This document shows positions 8,728-17,600 of a stretch of DNA of 46,893 nt, in pieces. The notes beneath the pieces are model-generated. The model had not been told where the DNA came from and did no database searches. It saw only the letters and a list, made by a program, of their open reading frames with translations. The DNA comes from a virus. The stretch spans positions 124,236-171,128 of IMG/VR virus record IMGVR_UViG_3300045007_000064; one strand, written 5' to 3'. The position numbers and the translations under genes are program-made. How positions within the stretch are numbered: the first letter of the stretch is position 1; each line of letters starts with the position of its first letter.

Positions 8728-10977
8728 TTATCCAGACCACCCAGATCGGAATCGGATGTCCACGGTGGACGGAGAAAGGGCACGACTCAGCAGACCATTC
8801 GGAAGACGCCAGGTGCGCTTAGCGATGTTGGCAGCAACCTTGGTGTACTGCACCACGTTATATGCCGGGATGGAGTCAACAGCATACGTGCCGTTGAATA
8901 CATCTCGGTTGGTGGTGTTCGTGACCGTACCCGCTGCATTGTTCTCCGCAACATTGGCGTTGGTCTGGGCATAGGAAATTGTGTAGTCCGTAATAGCCGT
9001 GATGACCTTTCCGACGCCATTGAAGATGGTGTTGGAGAGGTTGGTAACACGGCTGTACTGCCCAGGCGCAGCATTGACCGGGACGGCGCGTGCGGTGACG
9101 GCAGCTCCGGTGTTGTTGTAGCTGATGGTGTTCGCTCCCGAGTTTACCGCGGTGACCACGAACGTACCATTGAACTCCTGATTGGACGTGTTGGTAGCTG
9201 TTCCTCCGGAGGTAGCCAGGGATGCGACATTCGCAGCCGTCTTCGCGTACGTGACCGTTGTCGGTGTTGGCGTGGAGATGGTAAACGTACCATTGAAGAG
9301 CGCGTTGGTGATGTTCTGGATGGACCCTCCGGAGGCCGTCAGTGGCACGTTGGGTCCGACCTTCGCGTAGCGGAGGGTGTTCGCTGTCACCTGAGTGATA
9401 GTGAACGTACCATTGAATAGTGCATTGGTTACGGAGGACACCGAGCTGGTGGTCAACGGCGTCTGCGTGGAGTTCACGGTTGCAGCCGCGGCAACATCTA
9501 CCGAAGGCGGACCACCCCAGTTACCCGGGTATCCGTTGGCCAGAGTGTCCGTGTAGATGGTGCGCGCACGCACATGGAATCGCTGAGTGACACCCGCAGG
9601 CAGGTCATCAATAGCGTATCTAGTATTCGACGCGTTGATCTTCGCAATAAGTACAAAGGGGCCTGTACCGTTTACCTGCTGGAAGATAGAGTAGCCGGAA
9701 AGCGAACCGCTGGGGGCTGTCCAGGAAAGTTCCAGGCGGTTCGAGGCGGTGGGAGAATCGATCACCGTTACACCTGTCGGGGCCGCAGGCTCTCCGATGG
9801 GGGTGATGATGACCTGGTTCGACCACGGACTGAGTGATCCCTCAGCATCAGCCAAGGCGTTGCGTGCGGCGACCTTGAAGGTGTACGCAACACCCGGGGT
9901 CAGTCCAGTTACGGTGTAGGTCGTGCCTGTTCCGGTAGTCGTTGCGATAGGCGTATCATCAGCCAGTCGGATTGTGTATCCGGTAATTCCACCAGCACCA
10001 GCGTTTACGGGTGCGGTCCAGGACAGGTTGACGACACCAGGAGACGAGGTTGAAGACGCTCCGGTGAGGTTCTGGGGCGCGCTAGGCGGTCCGGGCGCTA
10101 CGCCCGAGGCTTCGACACTCTGCGGACCCATTCCGGAGACCGAGTTCGAGTATGCGTTACGAGCAGCGATGGTGAAGGCATATGTCTGGTACGGGACAAG
10201 TCCATCAGCCGTGTAGGTGGTTCCCGTACCGGTAGTCGTGCCCACCTGAACGCCGTCACGGAAGATGTTGTAGCCGACAATTCCACCCGTACCTAGGGTA
10301 GCCGGAGCTGTCCAAGTAAGGGCAACTCGGCCCGAGACGGTCGTGCTCGGGGTCGCTACAGGGGTTCGCGGGGCGGTGGGGTGGCCTAGGGTGGTCGTAG
10401 ACAGCGCAGACGACCACGGACCAGCTCCTACTGCGTTGAAGCCTCGTGCTCGCGCCCAGTACTGCGTGTGGTTCTGGAGGTTAGTGTGAAGAACATTGCC
10501 GTCATTGGGCGCATTGACGCCTGTACGGACTCCGGTCGTAAACGACGAGTTGGTGGCTAGCTGGACTTCCCACTTCGTAATCGCGGAGCCACCGTTCGAG
10601 TTGCCCGAGAAGGTGTACCGGAACGAAGTAGCGGTAAGCTGGTCGATAGAGCGGGATGTAGGTGCTGCGGGTACGGTCGCACGGGAAATACCCACGGAGA
10701 ACGGACCAGCGGGACCACCCAGACCCCAAGTACCGGTATCGTACTGTCCAATGGAGACAGTCTGGGAGTAGGATACCGTCCAAGCCCCGAGAAGCTTAGA
10801 ACCGAATCCCGCGGCAAGGGAAACGGAGCCACCGACACCAACACCGTTGACAGTTCCATACCAGCGGTAGTTTTCACCGCGGGTCGAGGGGTCCGAACAC
10901 AGGACGTAGAAGCGTACAACGGAGCCGTCGTCGGTGATTCGCAGCGTACCGCGATTACCTACTGCCCAATCGGCCAT
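8728..10977 (-). CDS. Fibronectin type III minor tail protein
   Basis: This 749-residue structural protein has four Fn3 domains at about 100-195, 196-290, 291-395 and 396-490, recognisable by P-x-A-P starts, L-x-W-T-A-P strands and Y-x-F-x-V/I-x-A-R-N. The N-terminal 100 residues are a separate beta domain. The last third (about 500-720) holds five repeats of about 40 residues with the core F-N-G-T/V-x-x-I/V and Y-A-K-x-x-x-N-V-A, the same half-module found in the neighbouring tail genes. It ends in VDIRFRSGW. AAGGA precedes the ATG. Fn3 domains are common on phage tails and may bind cell-surface sugars weakly; that role is inferred. Confidence 0.87.
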   Translation of the reverse strand: MADWAVGNRGTLRITDDGSVVRFYVLCSDPSTRGENYRWYGTVNGVGVGGSVSLAAGFGSKLLGAWTVSYSQTVSIGQYDTGTWGLGGPAGPFSVGISRATVPAAPTSRSIDQLTATSFRYTFSGNSNGGSAITKWEVQLATNSSFTTGVRTGVNAPNDGNVLHTNLQNHTQYWARARGFNAVGAGPWSSALSTTTLGHPTAPRTPVATPSTTVSGRVALTWTAPATLGTGGIVGYNIFRDGVQVGTTTGTGTTYTADGLVPYQTYAFTIAARNAYSNSVSGMGPQSVEASGVAPGPPSAPQNLTGASSTSSPGVVNLSWTAPVNAGAGGITGYTIRLADDTPIATTTGTGTTYTVTGLTPGVAYTFKVAARNALADAEGSLSPWSNQVIITPIGEPAAPTGVTVIDSPTASNRLELSWTAPSGSLSGYSIFQQVNGTGPFVLIAKINASNTRYAIDDLPAGVTQRFHVRARTIYTDTLANGYPGNWGGPPSVDVAAAATVNSTQTPLTTSSVSSVTNALFNGTFTITQVTANTLRYAKVGPNVPLTASGGSIQNITNALFNGTFTISTPTPTTVTYAKTAANVASLATSGGTATNTSNQEFNGTFVVTAVNSGANTISYNNTGAAVTARAVPVNAAPGQYSRVTNLSNTIFNGVGKVITAITDYTISYAQTNANVAENNAAGTVTNTTNRDVFNGTYAVDSIPAYNVVQYTKVAANIAKRTWRLPNGLLSRALSPSTVDIRFRSGWSG
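8860..9440 (-). repeat. Five FNGT-type coding repeats
   Basis: Five in-frame repeats with cores near 9412, 9295, 9170, 9013 and 8887 each encode F-N-G-T/V followed by a beta strand and a Y-A/T-K/Q-x-x-x-N motif. The period is about 40 residues with some spacing differences. The DNA is also similar (ccattgaa words), which suggests tandem duplication. Confidence 0.65.
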
Positions 10978-10997
10978 GTTAGATCAGTCCTTAGTCG

Positions 10998-13900
10998 TTA
11001 GAGGTTGTAAGCGAATGTCGTGCTGGTGACAGAGACAATCGTCTTAGTACCATTATACGATTCATTCGTAGTGTTAGTAATCGTGACCCCCGCGACAGCG
11101 TTCGACTCGTTGGTAGTCAGTGTCCAGTCACAGAACGTAAACGTGGTGCTGCTAGGTGTGCTTTCCACGATCTTGTATCCGTTGAATCCGGCGCGGGTGG
11201 CACCGGCTACCAGGATGCGGTCGCCCACGGCGAATCCGTGCGCAGCCGTAGTCGTCACCGTAACGAGGTTGGTCGTGGCGTTGCCGTCTAGGTTGCCAGA
11301 GAGGGTCGCGGTAGTTGGCAGAGCGATAATAACCTGGTCACCTACAGCGAATCCGTGCGCGGCAGCGGTCGTCATGACAATCTGAGTACCGCTACGAGCC
11401 TTCTTCGTGATAGATGCGTTGGCAGGCATGGCGACCGTGATCTGATCACCCACGGCGAAGGTGTGAGCCGCGGTGGTCGTGAGGATCGCCTGATTGTTGG
11501 TAAGCTGCTTGCTGCTAACCGTGGCGGCTGTAGGCAGTGCGACCACCACCGAGTCCCCCGCGGAGAATCCGTGGGCGTGCTGGAACCCGAGGGTGGCCAC
11601 GTTGCTCGTCAGGGACTTCTGGTTGGGAGTCGCGACCGTGGGCATAGCCACGACCACAGAGTCTCCCGCAGCTACACCGTGTGGAGCCTCGGTGGTCAGC
11701 GTTGCTACGTTCGAGGTGCGAGACTTGGTGACGATCTTAGAGGTTTCCGTGGACTGAACATCAACCACGTCACCAACCGCGTAGCCGTGTGGCGTTGAGG
11801 TGGTGAGAGTGACGACATTGTTCTCCAGCTTCTTCTTGCTTAGCGTAGCCGTCTCAGGCAGCGCTACAGTTAGCTGCTCACCGGGGATGAGGTAGTGAGT
11901 GTCTGCGGTCTCCAGTGTGACCGTGTTGTTCGACAGGGCCTTGCTGACGACCTCGACATTGGTAACGTCATCAAAGTACTCGATGACGTTATCACCGGGA
12001 GCAAACTTGATCCAGTCTGTCAGCGTGGTAAGCATACTGCGGTGGCCCGCGACCTCACCGTTGTAGGTGACAGAACGGTTATAGGTGTCAATAACCAGTA
12101 CATCGTTATTGACGAGCCGAATCTGCCCACTGGTGGACATCGGGTCGATGTCATCTGTAGAGATTTCGAAGCTGAACGAGTACGGGAAGACCTCAGAGAC
12201 AGCCGTGACGATCCGGGTCTGATCACTCTCCGAGAAGGGAATGACCATATTCAGAAGCGAAACCTCGTCACCTACCCGGAGGTGGTTCGGGGCCGTGGTC
12301 TTGATCGTAGCTACACCGCCGAGGGAGGACACCTCGTAGGCGTCCGCAATAAGACCGGCACCACGAAGGGGCTTTGCCAGCTCCATCGTCTCATTAGTTG
12401 TGGCATTGTAGATACGCGTACCCGATCCGGCAGGACCGGTAATCGTGAAGATGCCCGTAACATCCGCCGTTCCGATGTTGGTCAGAACGTCCATGTTGTA
12501 GGCCGTACGAGTGGACGTGGATGCGTTAGGGAGACCCGACCACTTGTAGACTTCGTACGGGGTCGTAGTCGTGTTGCCGCTGAATGCAGGGCCGGTGTAA
12601 ACACCCTCAACAAACGTCAAATCGTCCCACCACACCGGTCCGTCTGTCAGCGTACCTCCGGTGATCATGAATAGGTCAGTAGGGTTTTCAACCGTGAATG
12701 TAATGCGCGGTTCATGGACGCCTGCAACATTCGGAGCCGCTACATCAGCAACGTACGTCCCATTGACTCGATATCTGATCGACCTACGAGGGTAAGATAC
12801 CGCCGCGGTCCCCTGAGGTGCCGTCAGACGCACCTTTCCGACCGCGGTGTAGGTCTTTCCAACGGTCAGTCCTAGGGAGACAGCCGTACGGTAGTAGTAT
12901 GCGGTGTTTGTACTCCGAGGAATGATCTTCATCGAGTAGGAACCCGAGGATGCCCACTGGCTGGAGCGTACAGTCCAGCCAGTGCCGTCGTACGAGCCAA
13001 CCACCATCGCGGGGATAGTCGCAGTAAGAATGGACACGGAGTTGTCAACTCCCGCTGTCCAAGAAGGTGTCAGGTCAGAATCAGGCGTCGTGCTTCCGTC
13101 AAAGTAGTCTCCGACGTAGGCGACCTTCTCCATCAGAACGCGGTCGCTGTTGAGTCGGCGTCCGGTGTTCCCCGGGTTCTCGCGCAGGTAGGGGATGGCT
13201 CGTACGTGTGTGATCGTGCTTCCGAGCGCCTTGGAGGTGACGGAAACGCGAACAGTCTGACCGGGCTGGATGGTGACGTTCGGGCTGTAGACGAACTCAC
13301 TCGTCACTGCGGTGGCTCCGGCGTAGGGAGAAATCGAGTACTGAAGTGTGATGGGCGGCGCGCCAACAGGCACACTGAAGTCACGGCTCACCGTCCACAC
13401 CTCGCCTGGCGCGGCAGTGGCGGCGGTAGACTCATAAGGCAAGAGGGTGCCTGTCGGGGCTGCATCAGCAACAGCCGCCTGCCCATTGCCGACCCACGAA
13501 ACGTTACCTGTGGCGCTCCAGCCTGTGTTGGAGATGAAGCGGGGGTTAGTGCAGAAGTTTCTACGGACTTCGAGAGTGCCGGAAGTGTCTTCGAAAGAGG
13601 GGTTGGTAAAGAGGTTTGTGTGAACGGAATCTGGAACGTTAGAGGAGTTGTAGCTACCGCTCGTGTAGCCGTCAGGGTCTGACGAGTCCCAGTGGTACTT
13701 GATGGGGTCGCCAGCGCGGAGGTTGATCTGGAAGTTCGTGCGTCCGCGGGCGTTGACGGTCTTGACCGAGGGGCGCGAGGAAAGACGTACCCACGCAGCC
13801 TTCGTAGGCCCTTCGTGAGCGAACAACCATCCACCCTTTCGAGTCAGGTTGGTTGCCAGAATAAGGCGGTCGATGGACTTGGTGAGGCTTTCTTCTGCAT

Positions 13901-14690
13901 CCTTTGGTACGAAGAATCCCGTGAGGGTTAGCTGGCGGGCCTTGGTGCGGCCTTCTACGTCGTAGGAGCCGTCCTCGGTGCCTCGACTGATGTCCGGAAT
14001 TTCCGGGTCCGCCTGGCCCCACCAACCTTCGATATCGGTGACAACCCAGAGGGTGTCATCTTCATCGATGGTGTTCATGACAAGACCGTTCAGATTCACG
14101 TCCGCGCCAAGACGCAGACCGTTGACGACCTGCGGAACGGCAGCCATTGCCTTGTTGGCAATGGCGTTCTTCTCAGCCTGGGTGATGTTGTCGAAGTACC
14201 CTCCGATATACGAGGCCTGCTCGATCAGCAGCGCGTCCACCATGAAGTACGCACCTGCCTTACCGGCGAGAGGCTGAATAATGGACACGTCAGCGAAGGT
14301 CGCACCCGCGGGAGCAACCCAAACACCTCCGATACGGAACTCCGTGTCATCCGTGTCCATGCGCAGGGTCGCGGAGGTGACTGTGCTCTGGACAATACCC
14401 AGAGAGTTTAGCCACTCAACCTGCAAGATGATTTCAGCGTGGTCGCTCTCCGGAATGGTGATAGGAAGACGAGTGTACGCGGAGAATGCGTACGACTCGC
14501 CTGCTACAACCGGAATGGGCGCAGCGATAGCGACACCCGTACCGTTTACTGCATCCTTGGTAATCTTCAGAGAGTACTTGCCGTAGAATGCCCACTCATC
14601 TGTGACAGACAGCGTGCTTCCAGTAAGCGGCTGGAATGCAGCCGTGGTACCCGTCCGCAGGGACGGGTCCTTAGCCAGATTGATACGCAT
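10998..14690 (-). CDS. Dit-like distal tail protein with sugar-binding-like domains and repeats
   Basis: This 1230-residue protein directly follows the tape measure gene (TAATG overlap), the normal place for the distal tail (Dit) protein that forms the tail-tip hub. The Dit-like part is at about 180-350, from NGLRLGADVNLNG through LTLTGFFVPKD to INLRAGDPIKYHW. It is flanked by beta-sandwich domains of the RTNLxxNP...YFDGST type (about 1-170 and 375-555, then a related one at 555-690), which look like carbohydrate-binding modules. The C-terminal 300 residues hold seven or more tandem A/P-H-G-F-A-V-G-D repeats of 35-38 residues and two F/Y-N-G modules. Such size is far above a plain Dit (250-300 residues). 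Confidence 0.82.
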   Translation of the reverse strand: MRINLAKDPSLRTGTTAAFQPLTGSTLSVTDEWAFYGKYSLKITKDAVNGTGVAIAAPIPVVAGESYAFSAYTRLPITIPESDHAEIILQVEWLNSLGIVQSTVTSATLRMDTDDTEFRIGGVWVAPAGATFADVSIIQPLAGKAGAYFMVDALLIEQASYIGGYFDNITQAEKNAIANKAMAAVPQVVNGLRLGADVNLNGLVMNTIDEDDTLWVVTDIEGWWGQADPEIPDISRGTEDGSYDVEGRTKARQLTLTGFFVPKDAEESLTKSIDRLILATNLTRKGGWLFAHEGPTKAAWVRLSSRPSVKTVNARGRTNFQINLRAGDPIKYHWDSSDPDGYTSGSYNSSNVPDSVHTNLFTNPSFEDTSGTLEVRRNFCTNPRFISNTGWSATGNVSWVGNGQAAVADAAPTGTLLPYESTAATAAPGEVWTVSRDFSVPVGAPPITLQYSISPYAGATAVTSEFVYSPNVTIQPGQTVRVSVTSKALGSTITHVRAIPYLRENPGNTGRRLNSDRVLMEKVAYVGDYFDGSTTPDSDLTPSWTAGVDNSVSILTATIPAMVVGSYDGTGWTVRSSQWASSGSYSMKIIPRSTNTAYYYRTAVSLGLTVGKTYTAVGKVRLTAPQGTAAVSYPRRSIRYRVNGTYVADVAAPNVAGVHEPRITFTVENPTDLFMITGGTLTDGPVWWDDLTFVEGVYTGPAFSGNTTTTPYEVYKWSGLPNASTSTRTAYNMDVLTNIGTADVTGIFTITGPAGSGTRIYNATTNETMELAKPLRGAGLIADAYEVSSLGGVATIKTTAPNHLRVGDEVSLLNMVIPFSESDQTRIVTAVSEVFPYSFSFEISTDDIDPMSTSGQIRLVNNDVLVIDTYNRSVTYNGEVAGHRSMLTTLTDWIKFAPGDNVIEYFDDVTNVEVVSKALSNNTVTLETADTHYLIPGEQLTVALPETATLSKKKLENNVVTLTTSTPHGYAVGDVVDVQSTETSKIVTKSRTSNVATLTTEAPHGVAAGDSVVVAMPTVATPNQKSLTSNVATLGFQHAHGFSAGDSVVVALPTAATVSSKQLTNNQAILTTTAAHTFAVGDQITVAMPANASITKKARSGTQIVMTTAAAHGFAVGDQVIIALPTTATLSGNLDGNATTNLVTVTTTAAHGFAVGDRILVAGATRAGFNGYKIVESTPSSTTFTFCDWTLTTNESNAVAGVTITNTTNESYNGTKTIVSVTSTTFAYNL
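11190..11910 (-). repeat. Tandem HGFAVGD repeats in Dit-like protein
   Basis: Seven coding repeats with cores near 11890, 11786, 11680, 11575, 11460, 11355 and 11240 have a period of about 105-115 bases. Each encodes x-x-A-T/V-L-T-T-x-x-P/A-H-G, A-V-G-D and V-x-V-A. Copies near 11240 and 11355 are nearly identical in DNA over about 20 bases, which points to recent duplication. Confidence 0.75.
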
Positions 14691-17600
14691 TAGTAGGCTG
14701 CTCCTGCTCTCTGACGCTTAGACATCTCGCGGGTAAGGCGCTCAACCAATTCGTCGGTGCTTTCACCCGGAAGCTGATAAACGTTGATAATCGTCGTTCC
14801 ACCGCCACCATTTGTCAGGTAGTCAATGATGGCCTTGTCTCTGTCGGACATTCCGTTGGCGTCCAGAGGCTCGATGCGCTCTGCGCGTCCAGCTTCTGCC
14901 ACCTGTACAATAGTACCACCATTTGACGGATAGACAGTTCCACCCTTGGCCATAGCGGCGTGGACGTGATCCCAGTGAGTAGCACGAACCGCGCCAGTCC
15001 AGTAGTGCGGCTTTCCGTTGAGGAGCTGACGGTTACCGGCAGGCGAGTAGATAAGCTCTCGCGCGTTCGGGAACAGGGCCAGCATGCGGTTGAATGTGTC
15101 CATTGTAGCGGGCACAACGTCGATAGCACGACCGGAACCGTGGTAAGACTTTCCACCGTTGACGGTGATCGATCCTGGACGGTACGCGGACGTAATACGT
15201 GCACCAGGAATGGTGCGCTCAACGATAGCCTGCATGGCTCGCCAGCCCATGGCGTTCGCGGGCTTGTCCGATCCTTCGCTACCGCCGAAGAACTTCTTGA
15301 ACGCGGTTCCGATGTTCTCAGCGATCTTCACCGGCACACCGCCGATGAGGTCGGTGAACACGTTGTCACCGGCACCTGACATGAGCGGCTTGATCATGCC
15401 ATCGATCAGGTGCTTCTTCACCGCGTCAAGCGGGCTGATGAAGAAGTCACCGATAATCGACATGATGTTGCCGAGGGTGTCGAGGAAGTCTCCACCGAAG
15501 TCGGTCGTACCACCCTTAGCGAAGCGCTGCGTACGGGCCTGGTAGACGCCACCCGAGGCGAAGGCCTGACCACGACGTGCCGCGCGGTTCATGCGCTCGA
15601 CAGCAGCCGGTCCACCGACCGCACGAGTCCATTCAGGACGCATGATAGCCTCTCCACCAGACAGGTGCAGCCAGCCACCGGTCGGGGAGTAGAACTTGTG
15701 GATGTCCCTACCCGGGCTGTAGCCAGGCATAACACCACCGGTTGCGAAGGCTACCTTCTTAGCGGGAGGCAGCTTCAGGTTGTCCATGCCGAAGTTACCG
15801 GCGATGTCATTCCAGAAGGAACGCAGACCCTTGTTGTAGACTGTCTCGATAACGAAGTTGACCGGAGCAGCCGCAGCCTTCTTGATACCGTCCCACGCCT
15901 TGGCGATACCGTCAGCAACATTCTCGAACGCCTGCTGGACGAGACCGACAGCCGTCTTGATCGGGTTGAAGATATTCTTGTCGATCCACAGCCAGATTGT
16001 GTTTAGACCGTTCTGGAGGTCCTGCCACGCCTTCTGGATGACTGTACCGGCGTACGCGAACGCAAGCTGGAGGACATTCAGCGCCAGACGAATCGGAGCG
16101 AAAATGTAGCGGTCAATCCACTGCCATACGGTGTTGATCGCGTTCTGGATGTTGACCCAGACCTGCCCGATGAACTTACCGACGTTGTTGAATACCTGAC
16201 CAACAAACTCCATAGCCGCACCGATGGGCTTGAAGATGTAGGTGTCGATCCAGATGAACGCAGCCTCCATCGCATCAGCGATGCCCTGCCATACCGTCGT
16301 GAAGAACGAAGCGATATTGTTCCATACGTCGGAGAAGAAAGTGAAGATACCGTTCCAGAAATTGTCCCAGTTCTCACCGAATCCGGTGATGGCACCGATG
16401 ATCCAGGTGATGACGTTAGTCAGGACCTGGACAACGACCTTCAGGATAGCAGCCAAGACCTGCACGATCACCGTGATAATGGTCGCCAGAATGGGGACGA
16501 TGAATCCGAGGACGTTAGCAAGCAGCTCGAATACCGGCACCAGCGAGGTAACGATCAGAGCAATCAGAGGAGCAATAGCTGAGACGATGGTTGTAAACAC
16601 CGGCACGAGCGACTGGACGATGGTCGTGATGACCGGTACGATGGCTTCGATAATCTGAGTGAAAATCGGGATCAGAGGCTGTAGGGCCTCCATGATCTGC
16701 GCACCCGCGTCCGCGAAAGTCTTGGACAGGTCCGCCCATACGGCGTCCATGTCCTTCTTGAACTGGTCATTCGTGTTGTAGAGCGTGATGAACAGTCCGA
16801 CCAGGGCAGCGATGGCACCGATCACGATACCGACCGGGCCAAGCATGAGCGCGCCTAGGCCGCGCCCGAACGTAGCAAGGCCCGTGCCCGCGGTGGACAT
16901 GGCTGAGCCAATGCCGCCCATGGCAGCCTGAAGCGCACGAGACGGAGCGCCCATGATTTCGAACGCACGACTCATGCCCAGGGTGTTGCCGGTTACAACT
17001 CGGCTGATGGTACCTAGAACGGTGAGCTTTCCGGTAATTCCGTTCACCGTGGTGAGTGTGGCTCCACCGAGGTTATTGAACTTCGTGAATCCAGCGACCA
17101 AGCTGCGGCCTGCGTCAACGGCGATACCCATCGGCTTCAGCAGACCGATGATGCTACCCGCGAATACCTTGATACCGAATGTAGCTGTAGTTGCTACAAG
17201 ACCAATGGCGGACATGAACGCGAAGATGCGTCCGAAGAAGTCCATGATGGCCTTGTTACCGGGGTCAGCAACGAAGTCCAGAACCGCACCGAAGATGGCA
17301 TTCAGCGTGTCGAAGAAGACCCGCATTGCACCCGTGTCGGTCATAGCCGATACAATCTTCGTGACAGTCACGACCAGCTCAGCCAGCGCGGGAGCTGAGT
17401 CTACAGTCTGCTGGAGGATGTTCTCCAGAGCCGGAGCACCCTGTAGAAGAACCTCGAAGGCCTTTCCTAGGTTCTGGTTCTCACCCAGACGTCCCAGGAT
17501 GCCCGCAAGCGATGTGAGAGTGTCCAGGACCTTCGTAGCATTGGTGGCAACGTTCTGGAAGAATACGACCAGTCCGGGGCTGCTGCCCCAATCCGAGGTC

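Noticed and set aside
8659-9420. 253-residue plus-strand open frame in the Fn3 tail gene region
   Set aside because: It is opposite the repeat part of a real structural gene; its own repeats are only the complement of that gene's repeats.
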